DNA of 64,000 nucleotides from Diplodia intermedia (Eukaryota; Ascomycota; Dothideomycetes; Botryosphaeriales; Botryosphaeriaceae). The notes under the pieces are model-generated. The model was not told where the DNA came from and made no database searches. It saw nothing but the letters and a program-made list of their open reading frames with translations. The stretch spans positions 186,001 through 250,000 of the forward strand of contig JAKEKT010000020.1 of NCBI GenBank assembly GCA_021495925.1. The letters run 5' to 3'. The translations under genes and the position numbers were made by a program. Shown here in pieces: positions 10,748-20,822 of the stretch (within the stretch, counting starts at the first letter, position 1; the number at the start of each line of letters is the position of its first letter).

Positions 10748-11905
10748 GAAGGGTGGGTCGGTTGGTGTTTCAAAAAGTGTCTTTTTAACATGATGGGCTT
10801 TTTCGTCTGGTGTTTGGTGCGGCGATGCGATGATACCCGCGGAACAGTAATAACGATTCAACATCTCGGGCTTGTTTATTCAAACAAGCACAACTTTAGT
10901 AATGCCAAGTAATGTTTCAACTGCCGACTTTGAGGGCTTGCCGTGTAAACGATTGGTAATTGACATGTCCTCATGGGGTGCCTGAGACGTGGGAATGGAG
11001 GGGTTCTGCATGTAAGCGTGAAAGTAAAGCTCTCCACCACAAGCACGAAGCAGGTAGGACAGCCTGTAAAACACGCTTGGGAAAAGGTTCGTTCTTCGGG
11101 ACCACGTGACCGGCGAGAAATTGTGAAAGTCCGCGTAGGTATGGTAGGTCCCGGTCCTACATACATCATCAGATGAAATATACCACCCCATTCAAACTGC
11201 CGGGCAACCGGGCTAGCAGCGACGGATACGATAACTGTAGATATCGCTCCTTTATAGACCCCAGCTCTTCGCCTAGACAAGCCGATCGGTGTACGAAGAA
11301 ACCCCTAAGTAGTGGACAACAAGCATGGATACGTTTGTAGGCGGAATTCAGGTAACTCTGAAGACGGGCTAGCGACACCAGGTACGAGCGTTGTATAACT
11401 CGCTCCTTTCCAGCTCGTGTCCCCTTCGTCACAGGTGGTATTCTCTCGTATGTAGATCGACGTCTAGTACTGGCCAAGTTTGGTCCATGTCGCGTAGGCG
11501 GGTCTCCTCGGCCGAATGAACGGAGCAGTGATAGAGTTTCACAGGCGGATGAGGCTGGAAGAAATGTTGAAAGGACAGAGAAGGGTCTGCACGAGAAGTT
11601 TCCCGGCTTATAGGCGGAAGTCACCGGAGCCGCGGCGAAACAGAGGCGCCGATGAGATGGTCCAAGCTCCCGGCCCAAGCAACAAGCCGCATCGGCGCAG
11701 GCCAGGGCGGGCGGCGGGAGCGTAGCCCGCTCGCTCATCAGCCCTCCGTGTCCTCTCTCCCCCAGAAACGTTGCTGTTTCCGCCCACGACCTCACCACGC
11801 ACCCCGGTCGCCAATCACCATCCGCTCTTTCCTCGTTCTCCTTCCCACCCTCTGCCGCTCCTTTTAGTCCGCCCTCGTAATCGCAACCCCCGACTCCGCT
11901 TCACA
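10748..11905. other. Intergenic region with a diverged direct repeat
   Basis: It lies between the permease and DPM2, both on the plus strand. A minus-strand open frame of about 200 codons (11169-11798) begins with a non-ATG codon and matches nothing known. The last 150 bases before DPM2 are strongly pyrimidine-rich, consistent with its promoter and leader. A CACGTG box is at about 11102. Confidence 0.45.
11191..11420. repeat. Diverged direct repeat, two copies
   Basis: Two stretches of about 70-75 bases (near 11191-11262 and 11346-11415) align with roughly 60 percent identity by eye. Shared blocks are cgggctagc, a tacga block and a cgctccttt block in the same order and spacing. The offset is about 155 bases. 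It may be an old local duplication or part of a degenerate element. Confidence 0.3.
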
Positions 11906-12371
11906 ATGGCAAGTTCTGTCTGTGGAAGCCCTGTCCCCGAGCTTCAAGGTAAAGACGCGAATGCTGATGTGATGCGCCCGCAGCTCGATCGCCTCGTCGG
12001 ACTCGTCATGCTCATCGTAGCAACTACCGTCTTCACTTACTACACCGTCTGGACCCTGTTGATGGTATAGCGCACCCCTCGCCATCCCTCTCCCAAACCG
12101 GAATCATCCACTCCAAACCTCGCCTCGACCCTCGCGAAATATGCCAAATATAGTCCGAACCTGGAATTGACATTATTGCCTGCAACAGCCCTTCGTCGAC
12201 GAGGACCACCCCCTGCAGTCCCTCTTCCCGCCGCGCGTCTGGGCCATCCGCATCCCCGTCATCCTTGTCCTGCTCGGCAGCACTGTCGTCGGCAGCTTCC
12301 TGGCCAGCGTTATGATCCGCAGCAACAGGAAGAAGGCTCTGAAGGCGGCGCAGGCGAAGAAGGCAACATGA
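11906..12371 (+). CDS. DPM2: Dolichol-phosphate mannosyltransferase regulatory subunit (DPM2)
   Basis: This small ER membrane protein stabilises the catalytic DPM1 subunit of dolichol-phosphate-mannose synthase, which supplies mannose for GPI anchors, O-mannosylation and N-glycans. Best model: exon 1 is only the ATG (11906-11908), exon 2 11984-12064, exon 3 12189-12371. The first intron is GC-AG (donor GCAAGT directly after ATG, acceptor CCCGCAG), the second GTATAG...CAACAG. The product is 88 residues, starts MLDRLVGLVMLIVATTVF, has a PFVDEDHPLQSLFPPRVWAI loop and a second membrane segment VILVLLGSTVVGSFLASVM, and ends in a lysine-rich tail. Reading through the first intron adds 25 unrelated residues before LDRLVG, which other family members lack. 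Identification is strong; the first exon is an inference from family N-termini. Confidence 0.88.
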
Positions 12372-13429
12372 TTAAGAACATACCTTGTACCAATGGCGTG
12401 CGGGGCCGGCCGCCCTTACCAAAACACGCTACCGACCCTCCTCCCCCTCTCCCGGATGATTTGCGGAACCGGCGCTGGGAAATAATGAGCGGCGTCTCTT
12501 CTGAAATTGGTCGGAGGAAATTGAACGGATTCGAGCGGTGAACGCTTTGGTGGAAGTGAGGGGGGGACCTGGCTTGCTTTACGGCGTAAGCTGGCGTGGA
12601 TCTTACAGCGGGTTAATCGATCAATCAGCAAGAGAAATAGCAATGCGATAAAGCGAAGGCTCCTGGCGCGTGTGATAGGTGTCTGCACTATCAAGGGTAA
12701 TATCGTCGGACTGAATGTTGTCATTCATCTCCCTGGAGCATCGTCACTGCGAGCGCTATGGATACGCGGTCAGCCTCCGCCCTTGCATGAAGGCTACCCG
12801 AAAGCTTCAGTCCATGTGGCTTTTCGGGGTCCCTTTCCCGCCGCCACTGCGGTGGTACACAGACTAACGAGAAAAGCTTCGCACCTCCGCTAGGTGCTGC
12901 AAGGCAGTGCCATAGTGCCGTCGGGATCGCCACATTCGGGGACCCCGTATTTCGCAAGCTCGGCGTGTCCTTGCAGCGGATACTTTTTCGCGATTCAACA
13001 TTGATCCGCGTCGCTGTGCGCGATTGCGGAATAACTTTGTTGTTGGGAAAACGCGTAACTTGAGCGAAGTTTACGCGTAGATAGACTTCGTACCTGAAAT
13101 GGCAAGGAGGAACGCGAGTCCCCTGTGGCCCAAAGTTGATTTAGCGGGATTAAATCGTGGAGCTGAGCTAACAATGCACGTGAAAAGACAATAATATGCG
13201 GTAGGAAAATCGATTTCTATACATTTTTGATGACCTCATAGTCGATGTAGTAATATCCATATGCAGCTGGACACCTTGATGTCCAAGGAGGTGCTTGCCA
13301 AAGTTCCACTTTCTTTCACGAGCAAGCCTACTTTGCTGCATTTCAACAGTTTGAAATCTACCTTCATTGCGTATTCTTTTCTCATTTGCTCATACTGTAC
13401 TCATGACACATAAATGCCAGATCCGACAT
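12372..13429. other. Intergenic between DPM2 and aspartyl aminopeptidase
   Basis: This is the space between convergent genes, holding the 3' ends of both. No frame above about 100 codons has support. The part after 13000 is A/T-richer than the flanking genes. No gene or RNA was recognised. Confidence 0.5.
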
Positions 13430-15062
13430 CTAATCGACCAAGATCTTCTTCTCCAACTCGCCAAAGTGAACGAAGAAACTCTCGAAGAGGTTGATCGCAT
13501 GCTCAACATCGTGAGCACCACCGGTCTCTCGGATACTGTGCATGCTCAACTGCGGGTTGCCCAAATCCAAGGTCCTGGCGCCCATCTTTGCCGCCAGCAT
13601 CGGGCCAATGGTGCTGCCACAGCTGCTGTCGTTTCTGACAACGAACAGCTGCAGAGGAACACCCTCGGCCGATGCCGTGTTGACGTTGGTGGATGCCTTC
13701 TTCGCCCGGCGCGCCGACTCTTGCAAGAGAACAATGCCAGGCGAGTTCGTGGCATACCGAGCGTTGGCGTTGATCTTGATGACTGTGCCCTTGTTCATCT
13801 CGGGACGATGGCTAGACTCGTACTTGCCAGGGTAGTTGGGGTGGACGGAATGGGCCATGTCGGCAGAGATGAGGAAAGAGGTAGCAAGGGTCTGCTCGAA
13901 CGCCGTGGCAGCGTCCATATCGAGCTTGTCATAGGACTTCTCGCTGTTGGATTCGGACGGCGCAAGCACGGAGAGTCGACGGATCACTGCAGGCAGGAGG
14001 TTGGAGTCGGCACCCTGAGCGGTCTGGCTACCAATCTCCTCGTGGTCGAAGAGGGCGATAAGACGAATAGTGGTGTCGTTGTCGAGAGCAGAGGGTGAAG
14101 AGAGTGAGTGGATGAGACCCTCAACACTGCAGAAGGACATCATCAGGTTGTCAAGACGGGCAGAGAAGATGAGTTCGTCGTTCAAGCCGCCGATGACTGA
14201 CTTCTGAGTATCGTACAGAACGACCTCAAAGTCCTGGATGTCGGCAGGCTTGACACCAGCATGTTCAGCAATGATCTCCACGATGTACGGGTGATGTCTC
14301 TCCGAGACCGTCTTCAGAGGCTCATACTGGCCGGTCTCGTCGACTTTATCCGTGGTTTCTCCCTCACTCTTGCCCTGGCGATTGAGCTCTGCGGCAACAA
14401 GGCCAGCAATGGGGAACAGCTGAGTCTCCTTGTTGAAAACAAAGTCCTGCTGTCGGTCGAGGTGGATGGCAAGAGTGGGCACGCGCAGAATCGGGCGGTC
14501 CACCTTGATGAGCTTTTGCTCGAAGCTGCCATCGCTGGTCTTGACCATTACGCGACCAGCGATACTCAGATCGCGGTCGAACCAGGTGTGCCAAAGACCA
14601 CCGCCATATGTCTCAACACCCACCTGCAAGAAGCCGTCGCTCTGCTTCTTAGATACAGGCTTAATACGAAGGCACGGGGAGTCGGTATGGGCACCGATCA
14701 TGCCAATAGGGTTGCCGGTCTTCCATTGCTTGCCGACAGCAAAGGCGACGAGGGACGAAGCGTTGCGAGTGAGGTAGTACTTGCCGCCGGGCTTAAGCGT
14801 TGAGGCCCACGAGTCCCGTTCCTGCAGATGCGAGTCAATCCCGCGTGCCAGCGTGCATAAGGAATGGCATGTGTCAGACCTTGATCTGGGTAAAGCCAGC
14901 CTTTTCCAACCGCTCTCTTGCAGACTTGACGGCATGGAAGGCTGGAGTCGCATATTAGTGCTGGGGTCTTCGTTCCTAGCAGCGTAGCAGGGATCCCTCA
15001 CGGGTGGGCGAGGCATTCACAAAGGACAAGAAGTCCTCGGCATGCTGCAGGGTGGGAGCCAT
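13430..15062 (-). CDS. Aspartyl aminopeptidase (peptidase M18)
   Basis: This is a di-zinc metallo-exopeptidase that removes N-terminal Asp or Glu; family members are cytosolic dodecamers, and yeast relatives are vacuolar cargo. Three exons: 15062-15002, 14941-14880 and 14821-13430. Intron 1 is GTGAGG with CTAAT branch and CAG; intron 2 has the weaker donor GTCTGA and ends TGCAG. The product is 504 residues starting MAPTLQHAEDFLSFVNASPT followed by PFHAVKSARERLEKAGF, typical of DNPEP. Metal and catalytic motifs are in order: AHTDSPCL (His86), SARLDNL (Asp265), LFDHEEIGS (Glu302/303), SADMAHSVHPNY (Asp362) and SMHSIRE (His469). The frame stays open upstream of 15062 with other in-frame ATGs (for example 15155) that would add an Arg/Ser/Ala-rich, presequence-like extension. 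It is divergent from Cdh1. Confidence 0.93.
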
Positions 15063-16007
15063 GGTTGCGACGGAGCGTGCGGTGCGGGCAAAGGTGACGA
15101 TCGCAGTGGAGGGGCGTTGCGGGGAAGCTCTCAGCAAGAGGGCCGCAGCAGGCATACAGGCGCGGAGCGGGTGAGGTTCGATAAGCCGGGCGGCGGGCAC
15201 GAGATGCAGGGGAACGTGACGTTGGATGACGAATGCGGTCAAGGGCGGCGCGGTGCGCAGCGCCGGGCGGGAGCTGGTGCGAAGCAGCGTGGGCGGTGGG
15301 TCGGTGGCCAATGAAGTCGCGTTTCACCCACGCGACCGAGAGCACAACAAAGGCGCAGAGGCGCGTCTTGGACGTGTCGACAACAACAGAGCCGGGCTTC
15401 GGAGCGACCAGAGCGCCTCTGCCCGCAGCGCCCTTCCCAGCGCCCTGCATCGTGCTGTTCACCGTCCTTACCTCCTCGCCGCCCTCTGCTCCCCCAGAAC
15501 TTGTTTCGTGCCGTTGTTGCGTTGCTGTGTTCTTGTTGCTGTGGTGAGGTAGCGCGCTTCAGGCTGTCCAGTGGTGCGCGGCTCCACGGCGCGGGCGAAG
15601 ATCAGCTTCCGTCAGGGCAACCCAGCCGGGTCCGCATCGACAACGAGCAACACTCCACGACGCTCCTCCGCCGCCGCGACTCATCACCACCCACCACGCC
15701 CCGCCCCGAACCCGCCCCGCCGTGCAATGCGCAGCAATCGCAATCGCTGAACGTCGACCCTGGCCCCCCGCGCCCGTCCCCGACGCCGCCGCCGCCGCTC
15801 CCGTTCGCCGCCTGCCCGCTCACCCACCAATCCCACCACAAGGGGTGGCTGGTTGTCGCATTCACTCCCCCAAACGCCCACCACGGCCGCATTCTCCCCG
15901 ACCTCGCGACATTCTTGCGCACCCGCGACCGCACCGCTGCTTAATTCGTCGCTTGTATCTCCGTGCCCAGGCGCTCAGGCTCCCCCGACTCGATCTGGCG
16001 GTCGACC
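15063..16007. other. Divergent promoter region of aspartyl aminopeptidase and Cdh1
   Basis: It lies between two outward-facing genes, so it holds both promoters and leaders. It is GC-rich and cytosine-rich on the plus strand from 15640 to 15960, which keeps long frames open by chance on both strands; none has an ATG with splice or domain support. The 15063-15160 part may code for an alternative aminopeptidase N-terminus. Confidence 0.5.
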
Positions 16008-18029
16008 ATGAGGCACGCAGCGGCCAACCTTGGCCTCACCGAAGGCACTGGCGCTGCAAACGATGACGTCCATACGCCGACTTTAATATCGCCGCCGGAG
16101 TCCAAAACACCCCCGACGGCGCGCAATAAGCGCAACATCACCGCTCCCGGCGCAATTGGAAATGGCAAGAGCACGGAAGCTATAGATGCCTCTGCATTGA
16201 GCAAGGCGTTGGAATCGTACCAGCAGGTGGGCAGACAGCGCGATCCCACGCCTGGTCTGAGCCCTAGCAGAAAAAGACAGAGGGTCTATGGCGATAGGTC
16301 AGTAGGTGAAGTGACGCTGCGGGGCCTTATCCCAGGCCACCACGCGGCACACACATCAAGGCGGGACCTGGGGCTTTTTGCTGACCTGGGATTATAGATT
16401 TATTCCCAACCGGTCTGGACAAGACTTCCCTGCAAGTTTTAGCTTGTTGCACGAAGATGGCTCTCCCGCAACTCCGTCAAAGTCCGCGAAAAGGACGCCC
16501 CACAACGAACTCCATTTCCAGAAGAGTACGTGGAAACTTCAACTGGCAGAAGTGTTGTCCTAATTTTGCTGCAGCCGAAGAAGCCAACCGCACATACTCA
16601 TCTCTCCTCCGTTCTGAGATGTTCGATAATACAATTCCTCAGAGTATCTCACTCAATGAAGGCACCACCTATCATGATCCCTCACGGTCAAAAACACCAC
16701 CGGGACGTTCGTCTCTGCCTACCACCAGTCTCACACCGTCAACACCACACAAGAATCTCTTCTCCTACATGTCTCCACGACATGCAAGTGCCTCAGGTCA
16801 TCCCACCCCGCACAAGACCCCGCACCGTCATGGACCGAACCTAAATGCTCGGTCTGAGCTTTATAGCCTTTCGCCAGTGAAGCGAAGCAGTCAAGTCATG
16901 CTCCTCAGCCCCAGGAAGACACCCAGGGCCGTCAGCAAGGTGCCATACAAGGTACTTGATGCGCCGGATCTTGCCGACGATTTCTATCTTAATCTTGTGG
17001 ACTGGGGCAGCCAAAACATTCTCGGTGTGGGTCTTGGTCAGTGCGTTTATATGTGGAACTCAAGTTCTGGCCGGGTAACCAAACTCTGCGAGCTCCCGGA
17101 CGACACAGTCACCAGTGTCAATTGGATTCAAAGAGTATGCTTTCTATTTATCGTCTTTTCCTGAGCGTGAATGCTAACAAGACAAGGGTTCGCATGTCGC
17201 CATTGGCACAAACAAAGGGTTTGTCCAGATCTGGGATGCGCAAACGCAGCGTCGTCTCCGAACCATGACCGGCCACACAGCCCGGGTTGGCGCTCTTGCG
17301 TGGAACGAGCATATCCTCACTTCAGGTTCGCGTGACCGTTTGATTTACCACAGAGATGTGCGCCAGCCCGATCAGTGGCTACGGAAGCTTGTCGGTCACA
17401 AGCAAGAAGTTTGCGGTCTCAAGTGGAATTCGGAAGATGGCCAGCTTGCATCCGGTGGCAATGACAATAAGCTCATGGTATGGGAGAAGCTCAACGCAGA
17501 ACCAACCTTCAAATGGAGCGAGCACGTAGCTGCCGTCAAAGCCATCTCCTGGAGTCCGCATCAGCGTGGTCTTCTTGCATCCGGTGGAGGCACCGCAGAC
17601 CGTACGATCAAGTTCTGGAACACTCAAATATCACCTCACGGGGCGTCATCGGCAGCTATTGCTGCCTCCGCCTACCAACACTCGAACCCCGCCTCTCCCA
17701 CCAATACAACTACCCCAGCGAATCTGATCAGCAGTCTGGACACAGGATCCCAAGTCTGCAACCTTGCGTGGTCCCGGAACAGCAACGAGATTGTCTCAAC
17801 CCACGGTTATAGCCAGAACCAAATCATCGTCTGGAAATATCCGTCGATGCAGCAAGTTGTTAGCCTCACCGGCCATACCTACCGTGTCTTGTACCTTGCC
17901 ATGAGCCCCGATGGCCAAGTCATTGTCACTGGAGCAGGTGACGAAACGCTCAGGTTTTGGAATGCTTTCAAGAAGAAGGAGCGAGCTGGAGGTCTTGGCA
18001 TTGTTGAGGATTGGGGTGTCATCAGATGA
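16008..18029 (+). CDS. CDH1: APC/C activator Cdh1 (Fizzy-related WD40 protein)
   Basis: It activates the anaphase-promoting complex in late mitosis and G1 and selects D-box and KEN-box substrates. Four exons: 16008-16297, 16398-16525, 16575-17134 and 17187-18029. Donors are GTCAGT, GTACGT and GTATGC; the last acceptor is the unusual AAG, preceded by a good GCTAACAAG branch. The product is 606 residues. The C-box DRFIPNR spans the first splice junction (residues 96-102). A low-complexity Ser/Thr/Pro linker with several TP and SP sites (candidate CDK sites) follows, then KVPYKVLDAPDLADDFYLN and seven WD40 repeats from about residue 290. The C-terminal Ile-Arg tail that docks on the APC/C is intact (residues 605-606). 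Length and the ELHFQKTEEANRTYSSLLRS segment favour Cdh1 over Cdc20. The open frame extends upstream of 16008 only via a GTG. Confidence 0.95.
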
Positions 18030-19269
18030 AGGAGCGACGATGAATCACCACTGACCTTTGCTCTCGTCTCGCCAAAGTTGTAACAGACATTGGACGACTC
18101 CACTCCAGGGACCGCGATTTGGACTCACCAGGAGCGGCATTTGCATGCCGTTATTTTGCCGCCTTTCCCCAGTCGAGTGGCTTACACGTGGCCATTTGGG
18201 AACTCTGGTTCTCAATTTGCTTGCAAAATTTCTCATTGGGATCCTGGGCTTCAGAGGACCAAGTGGCAGGGGAGTCGAGCGCATCAGTGCGATGCACAGT
18301 GCCCTGCCCGGTGGAATTGATAACGGGCTTCCTGCGCTCGTTCCCGACGCTTCACCCGAATACAGCATCTGTGGCCCTACCACGAAGCGACTCTGTACGG
18401 TGCCGTTTGCTACATGGTTTCCGCCTTCGATCTTGAGGAGACCAGCACATGCGATGTGCAGATATCGGCGGCTGTGGTGGGTCGACAGCTGCATCTCCTG
18501 ATCCGAGATTGAAGCATAGCTCTAGCGTTCTGCTTTGTGCGCGAAGGTAGGACGAGCTGATTGGAAGGAATTGATTTCGAAGTAGAAGATGATAGCAAGG
18601 AGCATGAGGAGTTCTACGGTGGCAAATACGATTTCTTGATGAGGGGAATGAAGTTTGAACATGGCATGTATATAGAAGAACTTGTGATGAATCAAGAGAC
18701 AGGGAATGGATAGGTGGGTTACGCTGAAGATTCGAGTGAGTCAAGCTGTGGCGACTGCATGCAGGTGAGACGCGACCGTGAGAAGCGCCGACAAACGAGG
18801 CAGCCACGGGCGCCGGGCGCCGGGCGCTGGGCGCTGGGCGCTGGTTCACTTTGAGCGGCTGAGCAACGAACGATTGGCCGGCCGGCCCTGGGCAGCCGCG
18901 CTGTTCTCCCCACCACGCACCCACTCATACCGTCCCTTCACGATCCCTGAGTCTAGCAACGATCTGCGCCCGTTTCCTTCGCCTTCCCGCCGGCCAAAGC
19001 TCTTGTATAAGAGCTACCAACGACCGCCCACCACGGCGCACCACACATCCCGCGCTGCTGCCTCCCGCCCATCAACCACGCCTCCCTCGCCGCTGGCCGT
19101 TGCCGAACAGCTTACAACCGCAAGCGCAATCCTTTTCAACTCCAAGTACACCCGACGCCCGCCGCCGCCCCGCCTCCCGCCCACCAACGTTGGCACCCTC
19201 GCTGTCGGCAACCGCACCGACTCCACCATCAGCGTCCGCAACCTCGGCGACGGACAAAGCCTGCCCACC
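18030..19269. other. Intergenic between Cdh1 and the Pho85-like kinase
   Basis: Frames of about 150-190 codons are open on both strands around 18045-18924 (one on minus has an ATG at 18494), but none shows a domain or consistent splice sites. The 3' part (18880-19269) is pyrimidine-rich and should be the leader and promoter of the kinase gene. Confidence 0.45.
18808..18844. repeat. Short GC-rich tandem repeat
   Basis: About five tandem copies of a 7-8 base unit (gggcgcc/gggcgctg variants) lie in the intergenic region upstream of the kinase gene. It is a simple repeat, likely polymorphic. Confidence 0.6.
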
Positions 19270-20314
19270 ATGGACAAAAGACACCCTAGCTCGTTTCAGC
19301 AGCTGGAGAAGCTGGGCGAGGGTACCTATGCCACGGTAATACGCCCCACGTCCATACGCCCCGGCGCCGCTGCTAACCGCCACGTAGGTTTTCAAAGGCC
19401 GCAACCGCCAGACGGGCGAGTTCGTCGCGCTGAAAGAGATCCACCTCGACTCTGAAGAAGGCACTCCCTCAACCGCCATCCGCGAAATCTCGCTCATGAA
19501 GGAGCTCAAGCATGAAAACATCGTGTCGCTGCACGACGTGATCCACACCGAGAACAAGCTCATGCTTGTGTTTGAGTACATGGACAAGGACCTGAAGAAG
19601 TACATGGATTCGCGTGGCGACAGAGGCCAGCTTGATCCCGTGACGATCAAGTCGTTCATGTACCAGCTGCTGCGCGGCATCGCCTTCTGCCACGACAACC
19701 GCGTCCTGCACCGCGATCTCAAGCCCCAGAACTTGCTCATCAACAACAAGGGCCAGTTGAAGCTTGCCGATTTTGGTCTTGCCCGCGCCTTCGGAATCCC
19801 CGTCAACACCTTCTCCAACGAGGTCGTCACCTTGTGGTACCGTGCGCCTGATGTTCTGCTCGGCAGCCGCACCTACAACACCAGCATCGATATCTGGTCT
19901 GCAGGCTGCATCATGGCTGAGATGTACACTGGCCGCCCGCTCTTCCCCGGCACCACCAACGAGGATCAGCTACAGCGCATCTTCCGCCTGATGGGCACTC
20001 CTTCCGAGCGCTCGTGGCCCGGCATCAGCCAGTTCCCCGAGTACAAGCCCAACTTCCACGTCTATGCGACCCAGGATCTGCGCCTCATTCTGCCCCAGAT
20101 TGATTCGCTTGGCCTCAGCCTTCTGAGCAGCATGCTGCAACTGCGCCCGGAGATGCGCATCAGCGCGACGCAGGCGCTGCAGCACCCATGGTTCAACGAC
20201 ATTGCACAGGCACGCCAGCAACAGCAGCTGAATGCTCAGCAGATTGCGGCACAACAACAGGCGCAGCAGGCGCAGATGGGTGGTGGTTATTCGATGGCGC
20301 AAGGTGCTTACTAG
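19270..20314 (+). CDS. PHO85: Pho85-type cyclin-dependent kinase
   Basis: This Ser/Thr kinase partners with PHO80-type cyclins in phosphate sensing, cell-cycle and polarity control. Exon 1 19270-19335 and exon 2 from 19388, joined by a GTAATA...GTAG intron, in phase. The short form has 330 residues. Seen in sequence: the glycine loop [12 protein letters not shown], catalytic Lys38 (FVALKEI), a perfect PSTAIRE helix (49-55), HRDLKPQN (Asp132), DFGLARAFG (Asp150), [15 protein letters not shown] and [14 protein letters not shown]. The region after residue 295 is glutamine-rich (repeats of QQ and AQQ). The kinase domain is complete, and similarity to Pho85 is stronger than to Cdc28 ([31 protein letters not shown]). 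This form ends at the TAG read if the last intron is kept; see the entry at 20434 for a longer form. Confidence 0.93.
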
Positions 20315-20433
20315 ACTTGAGTTTTCTATTGCTTGAGATAATGAGCACCACGGCCCGTCATTTGGATAATCATCTTTTCACCCCACTGCCCGCCCCTGCC
20401 ATGTCCGCATCTGCTAATTAACGAGCCGGACAG

Positions 20434-20822
20434 GTTCAACGAGTCTCCCCAACTTTGAACAGTTACAGCCGCCTCTGGTATTCGGCCAGATGCGGCAGAG
20501 TGCCTCGATGCCTTTCGAATTTCGGCCAAGCAGCTTTGGTCAGCATGAATTCTCGGAAATGTCTACTATTGACCCTGCGCTGCTGGATCATCCAAGTTCA
20601 ATCTCGGGCTCTCTTTTCCCTGCTGCCATGGACACCTCCCACATGGCGACTCCGAGACCACCCCGGACGCACCTCGACGCGATCACCAAGACGGATGGTT
20701 CTAATTCACTTCATGGCCATCTTGCACAGTCGGATTCTGCACTGCAGCAAACCCCTCTTCAGGAGATGGATCCTTCTGACCCAGCCTATCCATTTTCGGT
20801 ACCGCCGAAGCCAAAGAAGTAG
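20434..20822 (+). CDS. Probable alternative last exon of the Pho85-type kinase
   Basis: An open frame starts at a clean acceptor (CTAATTAAC branch site, CAG at 20431-20433) and runs 129 codons to a stop at 20822. If the kinase exon is cut at 20303 (CAAG, donor GTGCTTAC), removing 20304-20433, the frame is kept and the product becomes 456 residues, with the Q-rich end continuing GSTSLPNFEQLQPPLVFGQ. The added tail is Ser/Pro-rich, has no known domain, and ends in Lys-Lys. Alternatively it is a separate small gene from the ATG at 20490, but the frame stays open upstream exactly to the acceptor. This is inferred from splice signals only. Confidence 0.5.

Noticed and set aside
11169..11798. Minus-strand frame of 209 codons
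   Set aside because: It starts with GTG, has no recognised domain, and owes its inner repetition to the diverged DNA repeat.
13367..14098. Plus-strand frame of 243 codons
   Set aside because: It is antisense to the aspartyl aminopeptidase, whose metal motifs are on the minus strand.
18045..18494. Minus-strand frame with ATG, 149 codons
   Set aside because: A plus-strand frame of equal length overlaps it, no domain or codon preference separates them, and it abuts the Cdh1 stop codon; probably chance.
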